Shown: piece by piece, positions 46,648 through 57,445 of the stretch | Layout: every line of letters begins with the position of its first letter | Numbering within the stretch: the stretch's first letter is position 1 | Origin: Ricinus communis | Lineage: Eukaryota; Streptophyta; Magnoliopsida; Malpighiales; Euphorbiaceae | Direction: 5' to 3' | Length of the DNA: 64,000 nt | NCBI RefSeq assembly: GCF_019578655.1 | Contig: NC_063260.1 | Coordinates: forward strand, 4,528,501 to 4,592,500 | The notes under the pieces: generated by a model | Database searches by the model: none | Told to the model about the DNA's origin: nothing | What the model saw: only the letters and a program-made list of their open reading frames with translations | Translations under genes and position numbers: made by a program

Positions 46648-48370
46648 ATGGTTGTGACGAGTGATCAAGAAATGGATTCACTTCTCTCTAGTTTTGATCA
46701 AATTTATGAGGTATTTTCTTCTTATTGCTGTTTGGTTGATGAGAAAGTTAAAGAGAATAGAAACTGAATAGTTGTTTAATAAATGACATTTCATACCTTT
46801 TTTTTAAATCTATTTTGAGCAATTTATATTGCTTCTTATTAATGTGAGATTCAATTCAATTGACATTATTATTATTATTATTATTATTTTTAAAATTATC
46901 TAATTAAAATAAGGTTTTGTCAGGATTTCAAGAGTGGAATCACAGAAATCCAATGTTTGAGATCAAATTGGAATGCGGAAATCAAGAAAAGAGAGGCTCT
47001 TGAACTCACTTGCCAAAGTCTGAAACAAGGTTTTAATCTATCTCTTCTTGTTTCTGTTGCTCTGGGCTTTTACTGTTTGACATTTCTCTTTTTTTTCTTT
47101 TCTTCTTTTAATCAAATTGCAGAAAATGAGAGACTGGTGAAGCTGTACACAGAATCCTTTACTAACATGGCTGGAGAGGTATTAATATGCATTTGTAGTT
47201 TTTTGTTAATCATACTAAAAACAGCAATTTTTGTTATGTTGCTCAAATTTTAATTCATTTTATGGGTCACAGCTTGATTGTCGTGTCAAATATCAAAGCT
47301 TGAAGGAAGAAGTGAAACGACTGAATGATGAGAATCTCAGAAAAGAACAAGTAACTTCACATTACGCTTAGAGACTAGAGTAATTTCATGGGATCAAGTC
47401 ACTATATTCATTACTTATTCTAGAATCTGAAAATTTTTTATGTGTCTGTTGGTACTGATAAAAGCTTGATTTGTATTATAAGTACTGCCTGGTTGCAATG
47501 GATGGTATATCTTTTAGACTTTAAATAACAAGTGGAAATCTGTAAGCAGGAACACAGTAAGACCGTGGAATTGCTTAAGCAAGAATATGAAACCAAGGTT
47601 GGAGGATTAGAGGACCAACTCAGGTGTCTCTGCTGCTACAAATATGAGTTTCTTTTCCAATTATGTATTTCTTTTCTCAACAATGTGTTATATTAGAGGC
47701 TTGCTAGTTGACAAGGCAACAAGTGAATCAACCATAATGAAACTCCGCCAAGATTTATCAGCACATAAAACTTATATACAAACTCTAGCAAACACCTTGG
47801 AACGAGTCCGTTTTGATGTGGAATCAAAATGTGAGGTTCAGAGTTTTGATATGAATTCTTGAGTTTTATCACCACATGTTTCTGTATTTGAACATGAGTA
47901 AGCTTAATTGTTATTATGTGATAGACCATCTTGAGACTCAAGATTTGAAGGATTGTCTCCTGGTTGAATATGAAGAGAAAAATGAACTGAACAAGAAACT
48001 ACAGGATTTGCAAAAGGAATGTGAGTATTTGACCCTGTCATGTCTCATCTATTTAATTTGTTCTACATGTCTTTATGATTGTATGTCCATAGAAATGTAG
48101 TTTGAATCAAGGTAACTAGACATCAAGGTACATGTACGAAGCAATTTTCTAGCATTCGTGTTAAAATAGTCGATGAGTTTACAGGAACTTTTACTTTTAG
48201 TTCTCTGTTTAATTGCAGTGATGATTAGCAGAACAAAGCTGGTTGAACAGAAGCAAGATTTGTCATCAAATCGTTTTGTTGAAACACTCAAAGCAAAGAT
48301 TATGAAACTGCGCAAAGAGAATGAGATTTTGAAAAGGAAGCTTTCTCATTCCGTAGAGGGCTTAGAATGA
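46648..48370 (+). CDS. At-4/1-like coiled-coil protein
   Basis: Eight exons: 46648-46710, 46924-47029, 47123-47178, 47273-47350, 47550-47623, 47697-47830, 47925-48020, 48219-48370, joining in phase to about 252 residues, the usual length for this family. It begins MVVTSDQEMDSLLSSFDQIY and is predicted to be coiled coil almost throughout; heptad-like stretches include KLRQDLSAHKTYIQTLANTL and ETLKAKIMKLRKENEILKRK near the C-terminus. It matches Arabidopsis protein At-4/1 (At4g26020, recall), first described as a partner of a tospovirus movement protein and linked to vascular tissue and trafficking. There is no membrane segment or enzyme motif. All splice sites are GT-AG. Confidence 0.9.
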
Positions 48371-49252
48371 AGCAGCTGAAGGTAATTGCTATGATGCCAG
48401 ATGTTTTGCTATTGCAATGTTCATTGTATGTACCAACTTCCGTTTAGGAACTAGGCTCAAGAGTTTCAAAGTGGAATGTCAGAGATAAAGTACACAAGAG
48501 TTTTAGCAGTTGTATGTCTTTCATGATAGCATGGATTATGCAAATGATCTTTGAATGTGACTGGAAAGGCACCATGAGAAAGAAATTTCACTTTTCATTG
48601 ACCATTTTGGTGAATTATCAGTAGGTTATTATGGCAAGAGCCTGCTATAGATGATGACTAATGGAAGTCTTTTATAGAAAGGAACATTCCATATATATAT
48701 GCCAACCCAACCTTCATATAAATGTATCAACCAAAATCACTGCGGGCACCACCTTCATATGAATTCCTCAAGGCAGGAAGCAGTAAATGAGGGCTTTTCT
48801 TTCTTTATAAAAAAATTTATTGGTAGATTGTGTATATCTTGCAAAGTATTTATAAAGAGAAAGTAAAAAAGAAAAAAAACATGCTTGTAGATTGGTTCGT
48901 GTTTAATTTCGATAACAAAATATTGTCATAAAACTGTTAATTAGCCAATATAATACTTAAATGTTAAAAGAAAAAGTATGTTTTATAAATAAAAAGCCTG
49001 CTATATCAGCACCACATTACCAAACAAATAAATGTATCACATCAGCGGATATGCTGATATTGGTGTTGTTATAGTCATATATTGAATTTTATTAATATAA
49101 TAAATCGCATATATTAATTTATTAAAAAAATATATAGTAAAATCAATATTCTATATAAGAATAATGTTTATATATACGATTTCAATTTAGACTAATTATA
49201 AATAGAAATAAACTCTCTACTGTAATAAGTTATAAGTCCCGTCTTAATAAAA

Positions 49253-49299
<47 letters not shown>

Positions 49300-49942
49300 C
49301 TTACTCTAATATTATTTTGTTTCATTAATTTTATTCGCATAATATAATAAGATATTAACATAGTTTATTTTTAGTTTATATCATTTTATCTACAAAATTA
49401 AGTATTAAATTCAAAAAAAGATATAGTACTTAAACCTTCATTAAATTATAATTTTTTATAATTATAAGTTTTATTTAGTCCTAAATATATAATTAGAGAG
49501 AGATTTTACAGTATTTAAATGAAAAATTATGAAATTTCCTTTTGTTTTGTTTTTTTTGACTTCTCTCCATTTGTAAACATGGTATCATTCTGACTTTTGA
49601 ACATTTTCTAGTTTTCTTTTTTAATAAAATATTTCTATTTGGAGTTTGATTTTCTATTATCAACTTATTAAGCATCTTTATATATAGAAATTCAAAATAA
49701 TAAGTTATATTTGTATGATTCATTTCTCATTCTAATTAAATTATTTTTAGTTAAAATAAGTATATATATATATTTTAATTTTAATTATTAAATTTAAAAT
49801 CAATAATTGAAGTTCATAGTAGATATCAATTCACCCCATATAATTTGTTTGCATTTTTTTTTTTTTTTTTGAAATGAATCTATTTACAATGTCAAACTAA
49901 CATCAACTGTTAACACATACAAAGAAGAAGAGAATCTCATTC
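48371..49942. other. Spacer between At-4/1-like and PPR genes
   Basis: The first few hundred bases are likely 3' untranslated region. The remainder is AT-rich with a TA microsatellite and shows no gene. Confidence 0.45.
49255..49296. repeat. (TA)n microsatellite
   Basis: About 21 uninterrupted TA units, likely length-variable between individuals. Confidence 0.9.
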
Positions 49943-51739
49943 ATGGCTACTCTAAAACTCCATAAAACCCGAACCTTCCTTTCTTCTCCAAATAAAAAAC
50001 CCGTACTCCTCTTCTCCACCTGGTACTCTCCACCACCACCATCGCCATCTCCACAATACCAAGAAGATCCAATTCTCTCAACCATATCCAACGCAATAAA
50101 AAACAGTGATACAAAACCACTGCACATCTCTCTTAACAAAATCATCCCTTCCCTTAAACCCAATCACATCATCAACTTAATCAACCAGAATCCTCACTCT
50201 TTATCACCGCATTCTCTCTTTTCTTTCTTTAACTTTCTATCTTCATGTCCGACTTTTCGACACACAATTCACTCTTATTGCACAATGGTTCATTTCCTCT
50301 CTGCCCACCAAATGCACTCTCAAGCCCAATCTTTACTTCACTTCATCATTTCTCGTAAAGGGAAAGATTCGAGCTTTTCAGTTTTTGCTTCAATTCTTGA
50401 AACTAAAGGTAACCATTTCTCTGATTTTGTGTTCGATGGTTTAATGAATGCTTATACTGATTTGGAGTTTTTATCTGATGCTATTCAGTGTTTTAGATTG
50501 GTTAGAAAACATAACTTTAAAATCCCATTTCACGGTTGTAAGTATTTGCTTGATAGAATGATTAGAAATAGTTCGCCTATTCTTGCTCGGAGGTTTTATT
50601 TTGAGATTTTAGATTCTGGGTATCCGCCAAATGTAAAAAGTTTCAATATGCTAATTAGTAGGTTTTGCAAAGAGGGTAAGATTAATGATGCCCATATGAT
50701 TTTTGATGAAATCGGAAAGTGGGGTTTGCAGCCTACGGTTGTTAGTTTTAATACTTTGATTAATGGATATTGTAAATTAGGGAATTTAGATGAAGGTTTT
50801 AGGTTGAAGAAGGTAATGGAGGAGAGTAGGATTTTCCCTGATGTTTTTACTTATAGTGTTTTAATTAATGGGTTGTGTAAGGATCGTAGATTGAACGATG
50901 CAAATCAGCTATTTGATGAAATGTGTGAGAAAGGACTGGTTCCTAATGATGTCACTTTTACCACATTAATTAATGGGCAATGCAAGAACGGTAGGATTGA
51001 CTTGGCAGTGGAAATGTATCAGCAAATGTTAAGAAAAGGTCTGAAACCTGATTTGATTTTGTATAATACACTTATTAATGGACTTTGCAAGGTTGGGGAT
51101 ATGAGGGAAGCAAGAAAACTTGCTGACGAGATGAATGAGAGATGTCAGAAACCTGATAAGATCACATACACCACTTTAATAGATGGTTATTGTAAGGAGG
51201 GGGATTTAGAATCAGCTTTGGAAATTAGAAATATAATGATTAAAGAAGGAGTTGAACTTGATATTGTAGCATTTACAGCTATAATTTCAGGATTATGTAA
51301 AGAAGGAAAGGTGATTGATGCAGAAAGAGCATTGAGGGAAATGTTGAAAGCAGGATTTAAACCAGATGATGCAACATATACAATGGTCATGGATGGATTT
51401 TGTAAGAAGGGTGACATGAAGACAGGGTTCAAGTTGCTCAAAGAGATGCAGAGTGATGGCCATGTACCAGGAGTTGTGACTTATAATGTGCTTATGAATG
51501 GATATTGCAAGCAAAGTCAAATGAAAAATGCTAATATGCTTTTAGATGCTATGATGAATTTGGGTGTAGTTCCAGATGATATAACTTACAATATTTTATT
51601 GGAAGGTCATTGCAAACATGGAAACCTACAAGACTTTCATAAACTACAGAGTGAAAAGGGGGTTGTAGCAGACTATGCATCCTATAAGTCACTGCTTAAT
51701 GAGTTGAGTAGAAGTTCAAAAGATCGCCAGAAGGGATGA
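49943..51739 (+). CDS. P-class pentatricopeptide-repeat protein, At1g09680-like
   Basis: An intronless 598-codon gene, as most plant PPR genes are. PPR proteins bind organellar RNA one base per repeat and affect its stability, splicing, editing or translation. Residues 231-545 are nine consecutive 35-residue motifs (231, 266, 301, 336, 371, 406, 441, 476, 511), each with the NGLCK-type signature, then a shortened tenth at 546. Two diverged motifs precede (about 161-230). No E, DYW or SMR domain follows, so it is pure P class. The N-terminus (MATLKLHKTRTFLSSPNKKP) is rich in basic and hydroxylated residues with no acid until residue 41, fitting an organelle transit peptide; mitochondrion versus plastid cannot be decided. 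The nearest recalled match is Arabidopsis At1g09680. ATG 49943 is the first in frame. Confidence 0.92.
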   Translation: MATLKLHKTRTFLSSPNKKPVLLFSTWYSPPPPSPSPQYQEDPILSTISNAIKNSDTKPLHISLNKIIPSLKPNHIINLINQNPHSLSPHSLFSFFNFLSSCPTFRHTIHSYCTMVHFLSAHQMHSQAQSLLHFIISRKGKDSSFSVFASILETKGNHFSDFVFDGLMNAYTDLEFLSDAIQCFRLVRKHNFKIPFHGCKYLLDRMIRNSSPILARRFYFEILDSGYPPNVKSFNMLISRFCKEGKINDAHMIFDEIGKWGLQPTVVSFNTLINGYCKLGNLDEGFRLKKVMEESRIFPDVFTYSVLINGLCKDRRLNDANQLFDEMCEKGLVPNDVTFTTLINGQCKNGRIDLAVEMYQQMLRKGLKPDLILYNTLINGLCKVGDMREARKLADEMNERCQKPDKITYTTLIDGYCKEGDLESALEIRNIMIKEGVELDIVAFTAIISGLCKEGKVIDAERALREMLKAGFKPDDATYTMVMDGFCKKGDMKTGFKLLKEMQSDGHVPGVVTYNVLMNGYCKQSQMKNANMLLDAMMNLGVVPDDITYNILLEGHCKHGNLQDFHKLQSEKGVVADYASYKSLLNELSRSSKDRQKG

Positions 51740-53015
51740 TTGCTGCAGATCTAATGCAGGTTGGGTTCTTAAAGTGATTCGGTGAAGAGAAGCCATTCCA
51801 GAAAATGAGTTTAGAGGAATGGCAGGCCAGTCGTTTATATCTCCGGTTAACAACCATTGACCAAGCATTTAAAGCAAAGACAAGTCGTTCACTTTGGTCA
51901 ACTGGCGAACTAGCGTATTTCACTTCAGTTTCATCCCCAGAGATTTGGCCAGCTTTTCTATAGGTAAGTGGAATCTAGATGCTGAAATCCAATTCATATT
52001 ACCCTTCTTTAGGATGTCTAACTATCTAACTCTTACTCTGCAGTTCCATCTACAACTGAAAAGGATTGTGGCTGATGGAGATTTTTCGGCATATGAAAAT
52101 TGCACAACTTATGACATTTTGAGATTAATAGAAACTTGAAGATTTAGTAAAAAACTGATATACATACATGACTTTATTAACTTACATTTAGGATAAAGTA
52201 TTTGGAAAGAGTAGATTCTCAAGGAAGTCCCCGAAATTAGCCGAATACATAAATTTAAAGTTGCTTTCTATTTTAATGTTAGCATTGCTTTTAGTTCAAG
52301 GTGTACCATTTGTTCATGACTCAATTATCAGTTTGGTACCTTCCGAGCTATCTATCTTCCCTTGATCCAACTTCAGTGGCAATTAGTACTGTTTTTTTTT
52401 GGGCTCTTTCCCTAAATGCCATTGCAAAATATAGGGTAACATGTTATAGTTAAGAGTTTTGATTTTCATTCTTATTTTTTTGCCTGCACTAATGAGCTAT
52501 GCAATGTGGGTATTACTTAAATTCCCATGTCGCAAGTTATTGGACTTGTAATGCTTACCACCTGTCTCTGCAATTTTGTTATATATATATATATAATGAT
52601 CATCATGCACATCGCAGGAATTTATAGTGAATGTAACTATGAATTGTCTCAGAAAAAGTTTTTGTTTCCTATTTCCCCTTGCAAGTTTCATGAATATTAT
52701 GGGTAATTTCTGTCCCAGGGATCAGATAGTTTTTTGTGCATCAGACGCTCTTAATTTTAAAGACAATCGCAAGATTTTGTTCTTATTCTTCATTTTGGTT
52801 TTTCAAATAAGCTTTACTAGTATCTTTTTTCTCTTAATAGAAAATATAAGAATAAAAATATTATATAATATTAATTAAAATCGGAATAAAGAGTGAAATT
52901 TGGCTCGTGGAGGATTAATTCAACTATTTATTTTAATATTAATAATTATATTAAAACCCTTTTATAGAAAGATTTTTTATAAAGAATTTATTATATATAA
53001 AGATTTCTTACAGAT
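51740..53015. other. PPR gene 3' region and spacer
   Basis: About 51740-52200 looks like transcribed 3' sequence (less AT-rich, no long frame). A short TA run lies at 52579-52596. No further gene is seen. Confidence 0.4.
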
Positions 53016-53019
53016 GCTT

Positions 53020-53450
53020 TTACCTTACCCATGTTTGGATACCCTATTCATATTTGGTTCATGAAACAGAATAACAATTTTTAAATAATAGAATAAATAG
53101 GATTAGAATAATTTTATTTCTAAATAATTCTTATTCCATTCTTGGATTAACTATTTCTATCAAGAATTATAATTAAATATTATATATATATATATATATA
53201 CATTTGTGGTAGTGGTGGTCGGACGGGTGGTGGTGATGAATAATTAAAGATGATGGTGGATTTAAGATAGACAAATTAAAACTATATTTGGTTGATAGAA
53301 CAGTTAAGGAATATAATAATTATTTTATGTGGATTAACTATTTCATGATTTAGCCAAATTTGAGTAAAGAATAATAATTCTACAGAATAGTTCTTTTTTA
53401 ATTTTGTAAAATACACATAATGTAGATTGAAGAACGATTGTTTCGCATTT
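53020..53450. repeat. MITE-like sequence, left copy
   Basis: Words such as CCATGTTTGG, CTAAATAATTCTTATTCC and TAAAGAATAATAATTC recur in reverse complement at 55915-56130. The TTTGGTTCATG type of end and AGAATA-rich body resemble PIF/Harbinger-like MITEs, but the element borders are unclear. A TA run interrupts it at 53190-53210. Confidence 0.45.
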
Positions 53451-53599
53451 TAGGAAATAGCATATTTTTTAATTCACTTGATATCATCTTTAATTCAATG
53501 TCATTATCTATATATATACTTTTTTAAGATTTATCCATCTACCGTCTTTCGCCGTCGTTACCACTACCACTATATAAAAAGCTTTTAGGATACTGCATT

Positions 53600-55910
53600 A
53601 TTCAAGGAATAACATGTCCAATTAAAAAATCTCTAGAGTTTGTAAATAAATTTTTTAATAAAAAAATAATTACAAAAAGATTTCTAGAAAGTTTAAATTA
53701 TGTGATAAATTTGTGTCCTAATATAAACCTCCTACTTAAATTTTTGCATGACAAGTTAAAAAAATTTCAGCACCCTGACAAATGAGCACACTAAAACAGT
53801 TCAGAAAATTAAAATTTTAGTCTTCACTTAGTTGATCTTGCTCTATCAAAAATAGTAAAGACTGATGTTTTGGATATAGGATATGGAGAATCTTAAAACA
53901 AATACAAAATGGACATAAGTGCATCATACAGTTTACTTCCGCATATTAGAATGATTGTTAAAAAAATTATTTCACCATTAAAAAAGAAATTTTAAGCATT
54001 GTCATATGCATCCAAAAATTTCAAAGTGATTCACTCAATACAAGATTTTTACTTCGCATTGATTGTAAATCTGCAAAGAAATTACATAAAGATGTTCAAA
54101 ATATTGCATCAAAATAAATTTTTTCTAGGTGACAAGCTATTTTTTCAGCCTTTGGTTTTAAAATAGAACCCATCAAAGGAGAAAAGAATTTAGTTTCAGA
54201 TTTTCTAACTCGAGAATTTTTGCAAACAAGATATATGGTTCACGAAAATAAAGTAAAAGTAGTTCAAGTTGAACCATAAAAATCCAATAAAACCTTAATT
54301 AAAACTCCAAACATAAAACCTATTTCATCTGTTCAACCAATAATTTCATGGATTGAAGCAGTGGCAAAAGAAAAATGAATTTTCTTGTCTCTATAACAGC
54401 AATAGATCCAAACGTGGCTTGAGTATCTTACAAAAAACCCGATCTTATGCAGGCGTTGCAACCTCTAAACTCGGTATTATTTCAAACCTAGAAAAAGGAA
54501 TTTTCCAAAACCATATTTCTTAAGAAGATTCTCAAATCACGATTAAAATAATTTCTCTAAATACCATATTATTTTTTTCAATCTAAAAAGAAAAATCATG
54601 AGTATTTTTATAAAAGAAATTTTAAAAACATGATTATATGATGGAAGAATGATTTTTCAACAAAAATCTATGAGTAGCAATTTTAAATTTTTTTTTTCTA
54701 AAAGTTGGCATTTTAAACCTTAGAATTTTTCAAAATTGTAATCTTACTACGAGGCAATTTTAGAACATCCTGCCTCAGTAAAATTCAAACTCTTCATAAA
54801 TGAAGACACAAAATTTAAACCGCTTATTCTACTTACCATATTCTAAAGGTTCTCCACCCTTTAGAATGGAGTCAAGACTTGTCAAATCCTAAACTTTTTC
54901 TTATATTCTTCTAAAATAAAATAACCATTACCTAGTCTATAACTACTAGGATTATTAACGGGTATGTTTTAACACCTTCATCATCCAAAATAAAAAAATA
55001 AACTCATTCTTAGCTTTTTTTACATAGATACTAAACTGAAATCCAAATTTCCCTTATAGTTCACCTCTCAGTGGTGGAATTTCTTTAGTTCGGTGCATGA
55101 TCTTCTTATACTAGAAGTAAAAGATTCATATAACCTATTTAAAACCCACTATAAACCTCATGAATCAAAACTCAGGTTTACCTCATTATTTCTGTTTAGC
55201 TCAAAGTTTTTCTTACCCTGGATAATGCAGTGGGATTATATGATTATACCGAAAATTATGGTATAATCACACTAGTTCAAAATTCAAGATAAAATAGTGG
55301 GACTCTTTCAATGTCTTAGAAAAATTCCTAAAACCAATTGTGAAGCAGGCCAATAACCGGAAGTGTATGAAGACAGACCACTCCATTTCAAGATTTCTTG
55401 CACAAAAATCTCATGCTAGCGCTTTGTTTGCAGTAGCTAAAACAAAGGAAGAATATTTTGCAATAATGTCTCAAATATTGCAAAATAAATAAAGATCCCG
55501 TCAGTTCGAAGTCCCATCATCTTCTAAACCTATAATAAGTTTGAGAGATGACAACAAAGACGACTGTTTTGAGGTTTTTCCACCCATAAATAAAAGTATG
55601 TAAAAGTTATTATAGCTTAATGGGCTTGTAAAATCTTGTACCGCCTAATGGGCTTATTGTAAAAATTTATAAGGCCTAATGGACCTATAAAGACTGAAAA
55701 CCAAGTAGGGCGGTCTTTAAAAGAAGAATAAATGAAAAAACATATTGTATAGAATCTTTACGGACTCTTTTAAAATATGTTTCTTGCTGACGCTAAAAGA
55801 CAAAAACCACTCCATTCCATGAGCTGGCATCCACTATACGTCTCCTGCCAACACTAGAGGATAGGAACCTCTCCATGTGACCATGAGCCGGCATCTAAAT
55901 GGTATATGTA
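53600..55910 (+). pseudogene. Endogenous pararetrovirus (Caulimoviridae-like) relic
   Basis: Plus-strand frames between about 53,620 and 54,260 resemble the end of the reverse transcriptase and the RNase H domain of plant pararetroviruses. Visible pieces include a KFFNKK-type segment with SLNYV, then RIDCKSAK-like, FKIEPIKGEKNLVSDFLTRE and similar residues near the domain end (about 54,030-54,230). The pieces are in different frames and broken by stop codons and indels, so the copy is dead. Farther on (about 54,700-55,560) are weaker traces compatible with the transactivator region of such viruses. The last 300 bases hold small direct repeats (CCTAATGGGCTT words near 55,617-55,690, and a ~75-bp pair near 55,782-55,895) of the sort found in intergenic regions. 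Genus cannot be decided. Confidence 0.65.
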
Positions 55911-55914
55911 AGAA

Positions 55915-56130
55915 TAGTTAATTCAAAACTCATAAAATAAGAATTATTTATGAATAACTATTCTATTTGTTAAAGAATTGACATTTCCATATCTATTCAT
56001 TCCATGGACCAAACATGGCTTAAGAAAATATGTTTTTCCTTAAATTGCCGAATAGTAATTCTTCATTTCACCATAGAATAGATATTTTACAAAATTGAAG
56101 AATAGCTATTTCATGGAATAATTATTCTTT
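55915..56130. repeat. MITE-like sequence, right inverted copy
   Basis: Reverse-complement similarity to 53020-53450, including AAATAATTCTTATT and TTTTGTAAAATA words, places it as the mirror flank of the pararetrovirus relic. Confidence 0.45.
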
Positions 56131-57384
56131 ATTCAAGTTTGCACCAGATTTTGGACAGAATTCTTGGCAACCCAACATAAATTATCCAATACAACACAAC
56201 GCAGCCATTCAGGCAGTGATTCCTAAGTGGGCTGGGCTTAGTTCAGGTTTTTCTTTTGTTTTTTTCTGAATTTGATTTCTTAATCAATCCTTACTCTAGT
56301 GATCTGGGTTAGTGTGGGGCTTTAAAGTTTATGGATCCCCAAGTCTAATCTGCATTCGTAGAGAATGATTCCTAGCCCCATAAAAGGTTCTTGTAGGAAG
56401 ATGCTTTAGCACGCACTTGGTGATACATTTGATATGATTTGAATTGACAATTACTTGAAACTTATTCTGAAATAAGATGTAGACTGGCTTTATTAAGGAA
56501 AATGAGTTGCTTAACAAGTTTTTTCCAGATCTTCCCTCACATTCAAATTGTTTCAATGGCTTAGACCCCATAAAACATACTGTGGATTTTCCCATGTCAT
56601 GAACCATGGAATTTTAGGGGTGGAAATAGTATGAATTTGAAACTAATTCATACTTTTAACTATAGCCCCTTTTGTATAGTAATATATATAAAATAAAAAA
56701 GTTCTTCTTTTAGAAAAATAAAGAAATTGTATTTTTGATTTTCAGAGGACCTTGATTATAAACTTACTTATTCTAAGTGTAAGTATATGATGTTAAGTCG
56801 ATAAACGAGTAATATTTATTTATTTATTTATATTAAATAACAAATCTTTTTATCAATTATTCGATATTTAAATATAAAATACTCAAATTACATTTCACTC
56901 ATTTATTCGTTATAATATAAACAATTGGAGGAGACAACTCCTGAAAAAATAAAAGAAAAGTTTAAAAGAACAAACAAGGGTCACAGAATTTTATTACTCA
57001 CTATAATTTCGTTAGACTATTTCTTTTTCTCTTTGATTCATTTTCCTTTTTAAAATGTTAGTTTAATGAATAAATATCTAAAATATTCTTTATTAGTTAA
57101 TATAAATATTAATACCTATAAATAATTTTTACTTTCTTGAATTTGAACTTGCAGATTACTGTGCAAACTTTTTCTAAAATCTAATGTAACTTTTTTTAAT
57201 TCGAATTTCAAAAATAATAGATAAATTGCAAATCCACTAATATTTAAATTATTATGCACTGCTTTGAAAAGTTTATCAAGAATATTTTAATAAGTAAATG
57301 ATTTGAAATAATAATATTAATTGAAGGAAACTGGACTTTTTAATTATTGTGCATATTAGAAATAATCTATTAAAATTGGAGGAA

Positions 57385-57385
<1 letters not shown>
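56131..57385. other. AT-rich spacer
   Basis: A moderately less AT-rich stretch (about 56150-56610) gives no coherent frame. No gene is supported. Confidence 0.4.

Positions 57386-57443
<58 letters not shown>
57386..57443. repeat. Compound (TA)n(GA)n microsatellite
   Basis: About 14 TA units run directly into about 16 GA units. Confidence 0.9.

Positions 57444-57445
<2 letters not shown>

Noticed and set aside
51187..51520. Minus-strand frames over the PPR repeats
   Set aside because: They are antisense shadows of a well-supported repeat protein.
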